Positions 11,396 through 22,190 of a stretch of DNA of 64,000 nt are shown piece after piece. Every line of letters begins with the position of its first letter. The first letter of the stretch is position 1. This DNA comes from Smallanthus sonchifolius. Its lineage: Eukaryota; Streptophyta; Magnoliopsida; Asterales; Asteraceae. The notes beneath the pieces are model-generated. The model saw only the letters and a list, made by a program, of their open reading frames with translations, was not told where the DNA came from and did not search any database. The position numbers and the translations under genes were made by a program. The stretch spans positions 13,349,001 to 13,413,000 of the forward strand of contig CM042027.1 of assembly GCA_023525975.1 (NCBI GenBank), read 5' to 3'.

Positions 11396-12654
11396 AGAAC
11401 CTTTTAACAGAATTATAAATTTTATATTTTTCAATCAATAAATGTTTCAAATTTTATAAAAATATGTTTTCTGTATTTGAAGAGATAAATATTATTTATT
11501 TAAAAGTTTAATTAAAAGTTTATAATAATTAAATTAATATTTATTATCTTACACTTAAATGATATCTTAAATAATTAAGTTACAAAATTTATAAATAAAT
11601 GAGATAATGATTATTTATTTAATTTACACTTTAAATCAAAATCATTTATTTATTTATACTGAATTACAATTAATATTTACATTATTTCATAAACTATAAT
11701 TATATATTTATTAAATTCAAACCAAATTAAATTGTTTCAAATATATTTTACTTCAAACTCATTTTACTTCAAACTCTATATAATTTATTCAATACTATTT
11801 TTAATACAAATCAATAGTTTTATACCCAAATTCAACTTTTATTTTAGACTTAAACCTTATGCACTATTTGATACAACATACATTACTCTTTAGGTTGATT
11901 TGTGCACTCGAGGATCTTTATTTTTCTATCTATTATCCTTATTCGCTACACCTCCTTATCAAGTGAGTATTCACAACCCCTTTTTACTCTTTTACACTTT
12001 TGGGGTGGAACATGAACTCTATACTCATTACACATTACACATTTACGCAAACAACACAAGTGCAAAAATCCTATTTACATACATGTGTGCAAAAATTTGA
12101 GCTTTGTGCCCGAGTGCTAGGTGTGCTAACCTCTTGTATGCGATTATGTGCAATCATTAACTTTTCAAGCCGACGGTTTTCAATGATGGATCTATTGAGT
12201 CTGACAAACCACCCATGGTACGCGGTGATTGAAACCGACAACACAATTTGTTTTGCATGCTAGTTACAAGGTTTGATTGTACATTGGTTACACAATAGTT
12301 GCTCCCCATAAACGCCTTATTTATCATGTCATGTAAAGGATTTGTTTTCAATTATATGCTATCTATATACAACTGTGTTATACTCACCAACTTTTTAGTT
12401 GACTTTAATTTATTCATGTTTCAGGCCCCAATATGTGAGATTGATTCAAGACGTGTTCAACATAGGATTTGGACTTAGCAATTTAAATCAAGAACTTTAT
12501 GAATTATTTTATGTATCTTGTTTGAATTTGGTTTTATACTTGGATTATTTGAAATGCAATTTGACTTTAATATATTTCAATTTAGTCAACCATGTGCTAT
12601 GAACAGTCTTACATGTCCCGCCCCGATGATTCCGCCATCGGTCGGGGTGTGACA

Positions 12655-13620
12655 TAAGTTAATGGAACCGCGATTCGAGAGAAATCTTGAATAAATCTTC
12701 GATCCAGCTAATCCGAGGAAACTACGAACTTCAGTTGGTGACTTTGGAATTTCCCATTTGGATATGGCTTCAATTTTGTCAGGGTCAACTTGAATACCAT
12801 TGGCATTGATCACATGACCAAGGCATTGAACTTCTGACAGCCAGAATTCACATTTTGAGAACTTAGCGTAACGTTTTTCTGTTCTCAGGATTTCAAGTAA
12901 GATTTTCAAATGATTGGCATGATCTTCCTTACTTTTGGAATAGATGAGGATGTCGTCGATGAATACGATAACGAATTTGTCCAAGTAATGTTTACAAACT
13001 CGATTCATCATATCCATGAATGATGTTGGTGCATTAGTAAGTCCGAACGGCATTACCGTGAACTCATAATGACCATATCGAGTTCTGAAAGTAGTTTTAG
13101 GAATGTCTTCTTCCTGAACTTTCAATTGATGATAACCAGAGTGAAGATCAATTTTGGAAAAATAATGAGCTCCTTGGAGTTGATAAAAAAAATCATCGAT
13201 TCTGGGGAGTGGATAACGATTCTTTATTGTAACTTTGTTTAGCTCACGATAATCAATCCACATACGCATTGATCTGTATTTCTTCTTAACAAACAGAACT
13301 GGGGCTCCCCAGGGTGATGAGCTTGGTATTATAAATCCTTTCTCCAATAAATCATCTAAATGCTTCTTTAATTCTGTCATTTCATTTGGAGCTAATATGT
13401 ATGGAGCTTTGGCAATAGGTGCCATACGAGGTACAAGATTTATTCTGAACTCCACTTCTCTTTCAGGTGGAATCCCATGCAGTTCATCAGGAAAGATGTC
13501 AGAAAATTCAGCCACAACTGGCACATCTTCAATCTTCTTCTTGGTGTCGGCAGTTATAGAAACAAGGTATGCTAAGCATCCTTTTCTTAAATACTTTATG
13601 GCTTTTAGCATAGAAATTAT
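12655..13620 (-). pseudogene. Chromovirus pol, 5' part: reverse transcriptase
   Basis: A 341-codon minus frame (13611-12586, its last part running into the solo LTR) holds the RT palm and fingers: MWIDYRELNKVTIKNRYPLP, then FSKIDLHSGYHQLKV, MPFGLTNAP, and the catalytic box VIVFIDDILIYS (YxDD-type, here FIDD). The thumb-side EVQCLGHVINANGIQVDP follows. RT copies element RNA into DNA in cytoplasmic particles. The frame is open over most of the domain but is disrupted by the solo LTR insertion before RNase H. Confidence 0.93.
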
Positions 13621-13940
13621 TCCAACAGAGTTGGATAATTTAGCGCCATTGATGTAAGAATGTCCCCTTTCGGTGAACGAAGTTCTATTACCTTTTTATC
13701 ACACAGGATACGGGCTCGGTTAGAGGCTAACTAATCCATTCCTAAAACAATGTCAAAACCTGCCAAAGTCATTGGCAACAATTTTGCAGGTATAACATGT
13801 CCTGATAATGTGATATGACAATCGTTAAGGATTTCAGAGATTTGGAAGAGGTCACCGTTGGCAGTCTCTACCACATAGTTCTTGTCTAATTTAGCTAGAG
13901 TTTTATTTAACAGTCTATAAAATTTATGATCTATAAAACT
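13621..13940 (-). pseudogene. Chromovirus protease region, degenerate
   Basis: The retropepsin active site lies at the end of the preceding gag frame (VLFDSGAN near 13941-13964). The rest of the protease domain continues here but has in-frame stops (e.g. TAG near 13731). No long ORF spans it. Confidence 0.65.
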
Positions 13941-15323
13941 TTAGTTTGCACCAGAGTCAAATAAAACTCGAGCATAAATATCATTAACAAGAAATGTACC
14001 CGTAATGACATCGGGCATACCTGTTGCTTCATGAGTGTTTAGAACGAATGCTCGTGCATTCTTCTTCACCCCGTCTGCAGGTTTGGGACCTGTCCCGTCC
14101 GTCTTCTTCTGCTTTGGACAGTTGATTTTGATGTGGCCAGCTTCGCCACAACCAAAACAAGTAATTGACTTATTTTTTAAGCAATCTTCAGTCTTGTGTC
14201 GAGGCATCTTACAATAATTGCAGAAAATTCCAGCACGACATTGTCCCAAGTGCCTTCTTCTGCACTTTGGACATTCCGGGATGGAAGAGTTGTTGTTTCG
14301 AGGAGAAAAATTGGATTTCTTGGATCCACTTGGGCCTTGCCCAGTTATTTCTTTCTTCTTCTTTCCCTCTTCCTGATTCCTTATTAGGCTCATAGTTAAT
14401 GATGCTCCTAAGTCCATGACATCATCCAGATTTTCACAATTCGCGACCTTCACCATGTCGTGGATTTCACCAATCAAACCCCAGATATAACGTTTGATCA
14501 AGTTTGACTCAGTGGTTGCAAGATGAGGAACAATTCTGGCATAGTCCAGGAGTTTAGTGGCATACTCCTGATGATTCGTTCCTATCATTCTTAAACTTAA
14601 AAATTTCCCTTCAATCTGTTCTCGTTCGTTCTAGGGAACATACTTCTTTTCCACTCTTTCCCTAAAGGCATTCCAGCCCATAGCATAGGCTGCTTCTCTG
14701 CCCTTGGCAGCAATGATATTGTTCCATCATTCTAAAGCTTGATCCTTAAATAGATTGGAGGCATATAACACCTTATCCTCCTCAACACATTTGCTGATTG
14801 CAAGCACAGACTCTGTCTTTTCAATACATCTTAGTGTGGCTTTCCCACCTTCCTTTCAAGAGAAATTGTATGGCTTACAGACCTAGAACATCTTATAGGT
14901 ACAACCTACTATTTTCTTCTTCTTTGCTACATGACCGTAGTTATTACCCATACTCTCATCTTAAGAGGAGTTATGGTAATATTCTTCTCTTTCGGTCTTT
15001 TTGGTTTTATGAGAAATAGAACCCTTTGGTTCCCAAGTAACAGGTTTTGATTGGGTCACTGTACGAGTTTGTCGAGAATGAACAGATTGAGGAATCGAAG
15101 GTTGAACATAAATTCTGTTAGCTTCTCTCTTTTCAAGTTCTGTAAAAATAATTGGAAGAGAATTCTTTATTCCTTCTGTGATCATCTTTTTAAGTTCTTT
15201 CTGGGATTCATTATTTTCAGCAGCATTATCCATTACTGCTTGCTTTTTCTTACCCCTTGTATTTTGAGAAGGTCTAGTTTGTTTTGACATTCTATCAAAA
15301 GAACAGGAATTGATGTAAAACAT
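13941..15323 (-). pseudogene. Chromovirus gag with zinc knuckles, then protease start
   Basis: The minus strand gives an N-terminal gag piece (15323-14961; basic start MSKQTRPSQNTRGKKKQ). A core with stops and frame changes follows (14960-14590; segments resembling KDQALE.WNNIIAAKGREAA and NAFREWLEKKYVP are readable). A C-terminal piece (14588-13941) has two CCHC-type boxes, CNYCKMPRHKTEDC and CFGCGEAGHIKINC, and ends in the protease motif LFDSGAN. Gag packages the element RNA. The core breaks show it is a pseudogene. Confidence 0.85.
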
Positions 15324-15373
15324 AGCTTTTTATTGATAGAATATTTTATAAAGATAGTACATATTAAATATAT

Positions 15374-15871
15374 TCAGAAATTCCTAAAGTTCTTTTCTTC
15401 TAAAGCTTGAACTAGTAGAGCATTCGGAGCTTCAACTTCAGCCTTTTCTCTTTCCAGATCGGCTATTCGGTTTAACAACATTTGTTCTCTCTTATTTCCT
15501 GACGCATTCTCATTTCTATGTGGAGCAGGAACAGGAATGGTCTCATAATATGGAACATAAGGTATATTGGAATCAACGCGCTCTTCCTCTTCAGGATCAT
15601 ATTCATTTTCATAAGAAATATTGGCATATCTCTCATGAAAATTTTGTGGATAAATAAGAGTGACATTATAGCTTCCAAAAGTTGGAGCAGAATGAAAACT
15701 TATAGAAAGATTATAAGGAACACTAGGGTTTTCTATGTCTCCGAGGTTTTTGAAAGTAGAACTTTCAGTTTCCTCATTAAGTTCTATAGTTGTTTCATTC
15801 GTTTTACGGTCGAAGTAACTAGCAGGAGCGAATTTTCGAAGAAAACTAGGACCTTTGCCCTTTCCAACCAT
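15374..15871 (-). CDS. Leader ORF 2 between PBS and gag of the chromovirus
   Basis: A 165-codon open frame on the sense strand of the retrotransposon, upstream of gag. It begins MVGKGKGPSFLRKFAP, has a Tyr/Pro/Glu-rich centre (YENEYDPEEEERVDSN) and ends in a charged heptad-like segment (LLNRIADLEREKAEVEAPNA) that looks like a coiled coil. A pyrimidine-rich TTTTTAATTTTCAG lies immediately before the start codon, resembling a splice acceptor. I do not recognise a family. It may be an N-terminal extension or extra ORF of the element rather than a separate gene. Confidence 0.5.
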   Translation of the reverse strand: MVGKGKGPSFLRKFAPASYFDRKTNETTIELNEETESSTFKNLGDIENPSVPYNLSISFHSAPTFGSYNVTLIYPQNFHERYANISYENEYDPEEEERVDSNIPYVPYYETIPVPAPHRNENASGNKREQMLLNRIADLEREKAEVEAPNALLVQALEEKNFRNF

Positions 15872-15948
15872 TCTGAAAATTAAAAACTAAAGATACTTTT
15901 TATTATCACAAAATATGTTACAATATAAAACTAAAATACAGTAAGATC

Positions 15949-16665
15949 TCAATCCTTCATCAGTTCCTTCCTCAAGGTCTTTAGATCCTTTCCATACTCA
16001 TATACTTGCTTCCTATAAAACTGGGTTCTTTTCTTATCCATGATTCTTTTCTTGTTAATCTCGTCCGTTTGGCGTAACGAACGATCCAAACATTCAATAT
16101 GGGAAGAAGGTATAGTATACTTATAACCATATTTAGGAGGAGGATCACGAATACCCATTAACATATCATTATAAACATGATGACATTCGGGTGGTGATTG
16201 AAAATAGGCTTGGTAAGGATTATATGTCGGTTCAGGGAATACATATGGATCATACATGACCGGGGATTCAGAGTTATAGGATTGATAATTAGAACTGTTT
16301 GAGATAGGGTTATTGAAAGGATAATCATTAGGGTTTTCAGAAGCAGATTGATATTGGGAATCTTCAGAAGGATCTTCTTCCGATGACTGAATTTGACTAG
16401 ATTGTGCCTCATTTACTTGCACAGATTGGGCAGCAGTATTCCAGTTACTAAAGTCTGATCCAACATCCATCCATTGGCTGGAAGAGTTTTGGGATTGTGG
16501 GTGATATTTGAGAGAATTAGGGAGTACGTCAAATGGGTCATCATTATAGTAGGGCGAACAGATAGGATTCTGCTGTGAACCTAACGGATGATATTCCGGG
16601 GATTCTTGTTTAATATGACGATTAGGATCGTAATATGGAACAATATTTCCTCCAGACATCTGCAA
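15949..16665 (-). CDS. Leader ORF 1 after the PBS of the chromovirus
   Basis: A 238-codon open frame, the first after the 5' LTR and PBS on the sense strand. It is rich in Ser, Asn, Gln, Pro and Tyr for about 160 residues (e.g. SSSQWMDVGSDFSNW, ESPVMYDPYVFPEP). It ends in a basic helical tail (DEINKKRIMDKKRTQFYRKQ, then LKTLRKELMKD). A TTGCAG sits directly before the internal ATGTCTGG, so translation may start at residue 3 after splicing. No known domain is visible. It has stayed open although gag and pol are broken, which may be chance or reflect recent constraint. Confidence 0.5.
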   Translation of the reverse strand: MQMSGGNIVPYYDPNRHIKQESPEYHPLGSQQNPICSPYYNDDPFDVLPNSLKYHPQSQNSSSQWMDVGSDFSNWNTAAQSVQVNEAQSSQIQSSEEDPSEDSQYQSASENPNDYPFNNPISNSSNYQSYNSESPVMYDPYVFPEPTYNPYQAYFQSPPECHHVYNDMLMGIRDPPPKYGYKYTIPSSHIECLDRSLRQTDEINKKRIMDKKRTQFYRKQVYEYGKDLKTLRKELMKD

Positions 16666-16964
16666 TTTTTATCATATTAGTATTTATTTTATTTGTAAGA
16701 CTTAGATACTAAAGCCAATATCTTAATCTTAACTAAAGTTCTACAAGGATGGTTATCTTCCCAGAGTAGTACCTCCAACAGTCATCTTCCCAGGTAAGAG
16801 CGACGGGTCTAGGAGAGATTTATACACCGCTCTTTTCTTAGACAGAACACTTCCGTTTGTCAGATAACTACATACCGGTCAGAAGGTCACCTTGTTTCCT
16901 TATCTTAAAAGCATTATGGTTAAAGCTTAGATACTAGATCCAAGTATCTGATTCGCTAAAACCT

Positions 16965-16979
16965 GTGGCTCTGATACCA
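16965..16979 (-). promoter_or_regulatory. Primer binding site (initiator Met-tRNA)
   Basis: On the minus strand TGGTATCAGAGCCAC begins three bases inside the 5' LTR. It is complementary to the 3' end of plant initiator methionine tRNA, the usual minus-strand primer of Tekay-type chromoviruses. Confidence 0.88.
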
Positions 16980-16982
16980 ACC

Positions 16983-18557
16983 TGTCACACCTCGCCCCAG
17001 GCACCCCCTGGACGTGTGCGAGCTCGATTGGTATCGTTTTGGTTACTTGATTTCAGAGTTTTTGTGTAAAACACAGCGAAAGTCTTTTTCAAATGATCGT
17101 TTCATCATTTATCTCAACCTCGAGGGTTGTAATTGTAAATGACAAAACTCAGTTGGAAAACAAAAGCCTTGTATTTACTTTATAAACATAGGGTTTCAAT
17201 ACCCTTCTCATTTGATTACAAATCATTGTTTGAAACCAAATACATGATGAGCCATTGAAAATAGTTCTAACACAGGGTTGATCAGTTCCCTGGTCCTATC
17301 TCATCTCTTTTGGATTTCCCTTTACACGAGGCCTTAGAATCCTACGTGCATTCCATCCTTTACTGGGTCATATCGCATGTCTGCTCGTATACCATTCTCA
17401 TCATGTTTTATTCATTACCTGGAAAACATTTTGAAAATAAAACGTTAGCGCGAACGCTGGTGAATACAATATCTTGACATAAAATCATTTTGGCACAAAT
17501 AAATATTAATTTCATAATCACAACTTCATGTTTAATCTACACACTCAGCAGGCCCGTCCTGTTCCATCGCACCACAGTATACACTGGCGTCATAGCTTAT
17601 AACAACGAGAACTCCATGTCCTTCATTTGTTATAAGATAAGCACCAGCCTCAATCCGGGAATTTCACCCGAGACTCGTGTATCCCTTGCAAGTTTTACGT
17701 ATACCTATGGCCTAAATGCTTGTTTGTAGAAGAACGTTGAGCATTACTTCATTAACCTTTATTTGGCCATTTTCGTAAATAAAATATTTGACACAAGTTT
17801 TGAAAGAGATAAAGTATTCACATTGTTTGTAGGAATGAACCTCTAAAGTTGAAAGCTTAGCTTCTAGCTTCTTAACCTGATTTCTCTAGCGTCTTGACCT
17901 TTCTACGAGCGTATCTTGCTTAATCGGGAACTACGAGGAGCGGGAATCGAACCGGGATTGTCGGGGATCGTCTACGGAGGCTCTGGAACGCAAATGTGAA
18001 GTGGGGATCGAAGTTGGTGTGAGAAAACCGAATGAAATCGTCCATCTATTTATAGGTTGAAAAACTAACCCGTAGCGGACCGCTACGTAGGCGGGTGGCG
18101 GTCCGCCACCGTTCTTGGTTGCGTCAGCCCTAGATGTCAAAGTCTGATTGGACCGATCCTTAATTTGCGGCTAGCGGACCGTTACCGCTGGGCGTAGCGG
18201 TTCGCCACCCATACACGTGGCAGAATCTAATGAGTTTGCGGTTGGTGGACCATTACCACTTGGCGTGGCGGTCCGCCACGAATACGCGTGTCACAAACTT
18301 CGACCATTAGTCACTATACACGTGGCATCACCGGATTGTTTGCTTAGTGACTAAGTAGCGGACCTTTACTACATATGGTGGCGGTCCGCCACCTAATTCT
18401 ACTCCATAGCGGACCGTTAGGCTTGACCTTAGCGGTCCGCTAAGGTCTAAATTCCCAAATTTTTCATTTTTAATCCTAGACTTTAGTATATTTACACTTA
18501 TAGTCCCTAGGGTTTAACTTTTGCTAAATCCTTGACATTTTTAGGGCAGGTGTTACA
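16983..18557 (-). repeat. 5' LTR of the chromovirus (1575 bp)
   Basis: This is the uninterrupted LTR copy. On the minus strand it starts TGTAACACCTGCCC and ends GAGGTGTGACA, next to the PBS. It carries the same GCGGTCCGC dyad array (18070-18450) as the other LTR, and small frames such as 17490-17729 are mirrored there as 7114-7353. Confidence 0.9.
18070..18450. repeat. Array of GCGGTCCGC dyad motifs in the 5' LTR
   Basis: The same motif array as at 7690-8075. Several copies differ between the two LTRs by C/T or G/A changes (for example GGTCCGCC against GGTTCGCC near 18200). Confidence 0.75.
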
Positions 18558-18893
18558 AATGGCTGTTAGGGTAAAGGACAAGAAACAAGACAACTTTTTA
18601 TATAAGGGACAATAAGTGAAAGTCAATTATTTGAAGGACCAATTCCATAATTTAGACAAACATAAAGGACAAAAATTGTAATTTAGTCTATATTTTATTT
18701 TTTTCTGACATGCTTTTCATAGAAGTTATTTGCTAAATCCTTTTGTTATCAAACTCTTAATTAGGAGACTAATACGCATAACATTTTAAATAAATTATAA
18801 TTTATGACGTATTTGGTTAATAAAATAATCATGTTTGATTTATAAACTGTTAAAAGAAGATGGAATGATGTGATGTAGGCGGGGTCTTAACGA

Positions 18894-19093
18894 CAGCGGC
18901 GGATCAAGAAAATTTTGTCACGGGGGTCGGAAATTTTTGGGTTCGGTTGACTAGCAATATATAATGCGTATATAACACTAAAACTTTTCATATGGGGGCA
19001 ATCGAGGGGGGGATCGGGTTTTTAACACTTATATAACACTGGAAAAAAAATTATGGTGGGCGGCCGCTCCCCTTCTCCAATACATAGGTGATG
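18894..19093. mobile_element. hAT-type MITE, TSD CTTAACGA
   Basis: A 200-bp element starting CAGCGGCGGATC, flanked by perfect 8-bp repeats CTTAACGA (18886-18893 and 19094-19101). The 5' end matches the common CAGYGGCGGATC hAT MITE terminus. The right end (CATAGGTGATG) is only weakly complementary. Confidence 0.75.
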
Positions 19094-19101
19094 CTTAACG
19101 A

Positions 19102-21167
19102 CTATTGGGGTGGTATGACGGTGATGATAGTAGTGGTGGTAGCACTAGCAAAGGTGGTGAGAGTGAAATATTCTAATTTCTTTAGTTGAATTCTTCGTCC
19201 TTGATTCAAGATTTGAATAATCTAGAACTTGATATTAAACATTTGATTGTATTGCTTGTTTAATATTTGCTTTTGTTGTAGATAAAGGTATAGAACTTGA
19301 GTTTGGAACAAACAAAAATGCAGGTTTTTATCGAAACAATAAGATCGACTCATTTTTTATTAATGAAAGAGGAAGTACAAAATAACATAAACGATGACCC
19401 CCCCTATTTACAGCTAAATAACTTGTCTATCAAGACTCATAATCCTAACCCAACTAGGAAAACAAATAAAACAATTAAATAACTAAACCAAATCTATCAC
19501 TAAAAAAACTCTACTTATCAACACAAATCAAAACCCAAACAAACTAATTTAATAAACTTACTAATTAACTCCCTAGACTATTATATTATGACAAGATTAA
19601 CTTAACAATATATATCATATCATGTGATGGTATTTTTTTAGTATTCAGTTGGGTATTTGATTGATTATTTAATGAAAACATTTTACAATATTATTTATAA
19701 AATTGAGATGTTACACCAACTATCAAATAACTATTTAACATCACTAGTAGTCTAGTAAGTAAAGTTGCCATGTTTTCTTTATCAAACAAACAACAAAAAG
19801 GTTAACCCATTTGATGGAAAAAAGTGATAATTTTTTAAGATAGGCCTCAAATAATGGAGAAAGCAAATTGCAAGCATGATTAAGGGGGATCCTTTTGGCA
19901 TTATCTATATTTATGGTAGGCTCCTTTGCAAATAATGAAATTTTCCCACTGGCATAGCATGCATTTCTTCTCTTTTTTCAGACAACCAAACCCAATGTGT
20001 CCATAGAATTACGAATTACAAATGTGGCCCTTCATAATTTGTCATTTGATGCAAAACAACCTTTGATGTGTCTATTAGGACGTGAAAAATAATTTACAAA
20101 TAATAAATCGATAAAAGTGTAAACATTCATCTAATAATAATGTTCCCGTTTAGCATTTCGTAATTACATTTTGAAAAAATAAATTAAACAAAGTAGGGAA
20201 ATAGTATTAAAAACAAGGTAAATTTTATATCGCGAACACAGTTTGACTAAATCCAAAATAATGAATTTTATGCTAGTTTCATGTCGTGTGAGAAAGAAAC
20301 ACTTTACATCTTATTAGAAACAAAGTCGTTTTAAATTGACCACTATTTTTTCACAATATGTCGTTTAAGTACCTTGCTAGTGAAGTTGATGTTGATGGGA
20401 AATTATTAGTTGATATGACGATAAAAAGTTATATTATCTTACTTTATGTATTATTATTTCTAAATCGTTTACTAATTTTTAAAATAAAATCTATAATGCT
20501 ATAGCCTTTTTAACTAACTGAACTCTTTTAACATCAAACATTTTACAAAATGTGATATTATTATATCAAAATTTTACCTTTTTATACGAATTTGTTATTT
20601 ATATTATATAACTAATAGTTAACTATTATAATTATATGATTTATTTATGAACTGAGTTTTTAATAGTAGTTAAAGAAGAAATGAGTACCACGATGACTAG
20701 TACCTTGAGACACTGTCGATAACAGTTCTATCTAATAATATCCACCTTATCACCTCACAACCACCATGTGTAAAACATAGTTTTATTATTATTATGATAA
20801 TTAAAAGTTGAATATATTTTATCATGTTATGGTTATTTTTTTGAGTTTGGGAGTAGCTATAAATATTTTCTTAAATAAGAGACTAAGGCAAGAGAGAATG
20901 CCAATCACGTGATACATTTTTCAAAAAAGGTAACGGCGGAAAAAAAGGCCATGTGAATTGCAATTTCATATGCATGATTGATGATTCCTTTTCATCTAGG
21001 TGAACATACGGGGACCCAACTCTGTCTTCAAATTATTTATTATTTAATAATACAAATGACCTTAATTAAATAACTAAAATAAATGATAAAATTTAAAATA
21101 AATGTAAAAGAAAAGAAAAGAAAAGAGGGGGCTGTTGTGTTTGAAAATCAGACGCAATCCGGGTAAA
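19102..21167. other. AT-rich intergenic DNA, nothing recognised
   Basis: No supported gene or bounded element. A 61-codon frame at 19297-19482 has no recognisable domain and lies in low-complexity sequence. Confidence 0.5.
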
Positions 21168-22190
21168 TGAGATGGAGTATATATCTAAGAGAATATGTAT
21201 TAGTTAAAGTTTATTGTTATAATACTTAGAAGATATGATTTAATTATGTTTTAATTATACTTTTATAAATAGTTGATTCATAATATAAAACATCTAACAA
21301 AGTTTTCACTGTTATATATGGTATCATATCATATAGGTTATATAGGTTTCTTACCATTTCATTCTCTCTCATTTCCTATCCCCATTCGTCGTTTTTCCTG
21401 TCAGATTTTGGTTGGTTGTCGGTATTTCCTCCACCGTCCCCCTTGTGTGATGTCTTTGTCCTATTCTTAACTCTCCTATCCTCCCCCCGGGGACGCATTG
21501 CACACATATATAGATTATGTTAGCAAATGAAATTCATAAAAGTATATTGCAACCACCTTTCGAGGAATGACAGGGCACACATTGTTCTCATGCCGCGATA
21601 GTAGCTCCTGTCACCATGTTGTCATTGTGCCGCCACAGTCGTAGCTCATGTCCCTCCAGTGATAGCTCCTGTATAGTCATGTTGTCGTGCCTCTTGCCCA
21701 TGTCGTTGTCGCTATGGCCTTAGATCCATCGCCGACGTCTGTCACCACGGAGTTTTCTTACTATTTAAGTTTTTATGGTTTTTCTTATTATTTTTTTCGA
21801 GATTGTGTTTTTTTCTTATACCAACATATTCGTTGTTACTTGCCAAAACCTGAGTGCTCAACTTCCACCAGTGGCGGATCTAGGAAAAAAATCCAGGGGT
21901 ATCTAAAATTTCGTTCAGGGGCATCTGGATACATAAAACGGTAAAAAAAAAAAATTTCGCTGCGCGTCGAAAATTCCCACTACGCGTCGAAAGTTGTGGG
22001 GTACCGACAGGTACCCCTGCCCTCCACATACATCCGCCCCCTGACTTCCACCCACGCCCATTGTAAGGAGTATTAGAGAGGATATGTATTAGCTAGGGTT
22101 TGTTGTCATAATCTTTATCATAACTAGAAGCTATGATTTGATTAGAATTTCATTGTACTAATATAACATAAGTGTTTTTTAACCAAAGTG
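21168..22190 (+). mobile_element. TRIM-like miniature LTR retrotransposon remnant
   Basis: Two direct copies of an LTR-like segment (from about 21168 and from about 22062) share GAATATGTATTAGTTA / GATATGTATTAGCTAG and the following GTTTRTTGT.ATAAT stretch. After the left copy comes TGGTATCATATCATATAGG (about 21319), close to the initiator-tRNA PBS. The interior (21340-22060) has no gag or pol and instead holds short degenerate repeats (TAGCTCCTGTCACCATGTTG type) plus a nested hAT MITE. The outer ends are approximate. Confidence 0.5.
21869..22043. mobile_element. hAT-type MITE, TSD ACTTCCAC
   Basis: A 175-bp element with ends CAGTGGCGGATCTAGG and (reverse complement) CAGGGGGCGGATGTATG, flanked by perfect 8-bp duplications ACTTCCAC at 21861-21868 and 22044-22051. 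It is inserted in the TRIM-like remnant. Confidence 0.9.

Larger units (their letters stand above)
10164..12654 (+). mobile_element. Solo LTR inserted in chromovirus pol, TSD TAAGT
   Basis: The sequence TGTAACATCC (10164) to GGGGTGTGACA (12654) is bounded by perfect TAAGT duplications at 10159-10163 and 12655-12659. It separates the RNase H part of the host element from the RT part. It is 2491 bp, has no gag or pol frame and has canonical TG...CA ends. The plus orientation follows from the GGTGTGACA 3' end. It carries two clusters of CACGGTCGTG-like motifs (10405-10535, 11131-11395) around an AT-rich centre. Confidence 0.9.
4853..18557 (-). mobile_element. Degenerate Ty3 chromovirus (Tekay-like), minus strand
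   Basis: Two LTRs (16983-18557 as 5' and 4853-8181 as 3', the latter enlarged by a mitochondrial insert) flank, in minus-strand order, a PBS, two leader ORFs, gag with zinc knuckles, protease, RT, RNase H, integrase and a broken chromodomain, then a polypurine tract. LTR ends are TGTAACACC...GTGTGACA. Flanking 5-mers GATGG (4848-4852) and AATGG (18558-18562) match at 4 of 5 bases. Every polyprotein segment has stops or frameshifts, so the copy is dead. In about 245 bp of LTR that I aligned by eye (from 7681 and 18058) I counted about 17 differences, mostly C/T or G/A. The order with integrase after RNase H makes it Ty3; the chromodomain-like tail makes it a chromovirus; Tekay is an inference. 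Confidence 0.9.
1037..18688. mobile_element. Non-autonomous Mutator-like element (MULE), heavily nested
   Basis: The left end (1037 onward, GGCTAAATTACAATTTTTGT) is matched in inverted orientation by the right end (to 18688, reverse complement GACTAAATTACAATTTTTGT). The similarity continues for about 190 bp once the retrotransposon that interrupts the right arm is removed: the right arm is 18563-18688 plus roughly 4785-4852. Flanking 9-mers TCTATTTTA (1028-1036) and TATATTTTA (18689-18697) match at 8 of 9 bases, the TSD length of Mutator elements. Without the solo LTR (1856-4470), the chromovirus (4853-18557) and their duplicated sites, the element itself is only about 1.3 kb and encodes no transposase. 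Its interior includes short repeats such as GATGAAACGGCG near 4640-4690. The family assignment rests on TIR length and TSD size, not on a protein. Confidence 0.8.

Noticed and set aside
13397..14395. Plus-strand frames opposite RT and gag
   Set aside because: Antisense shadows of the retrotransposon coding strand.
21687..21944. 85-codon plus frame
   Set aside because: It runs through the TRIM interior into the hAT MITE at 21869; no domain.
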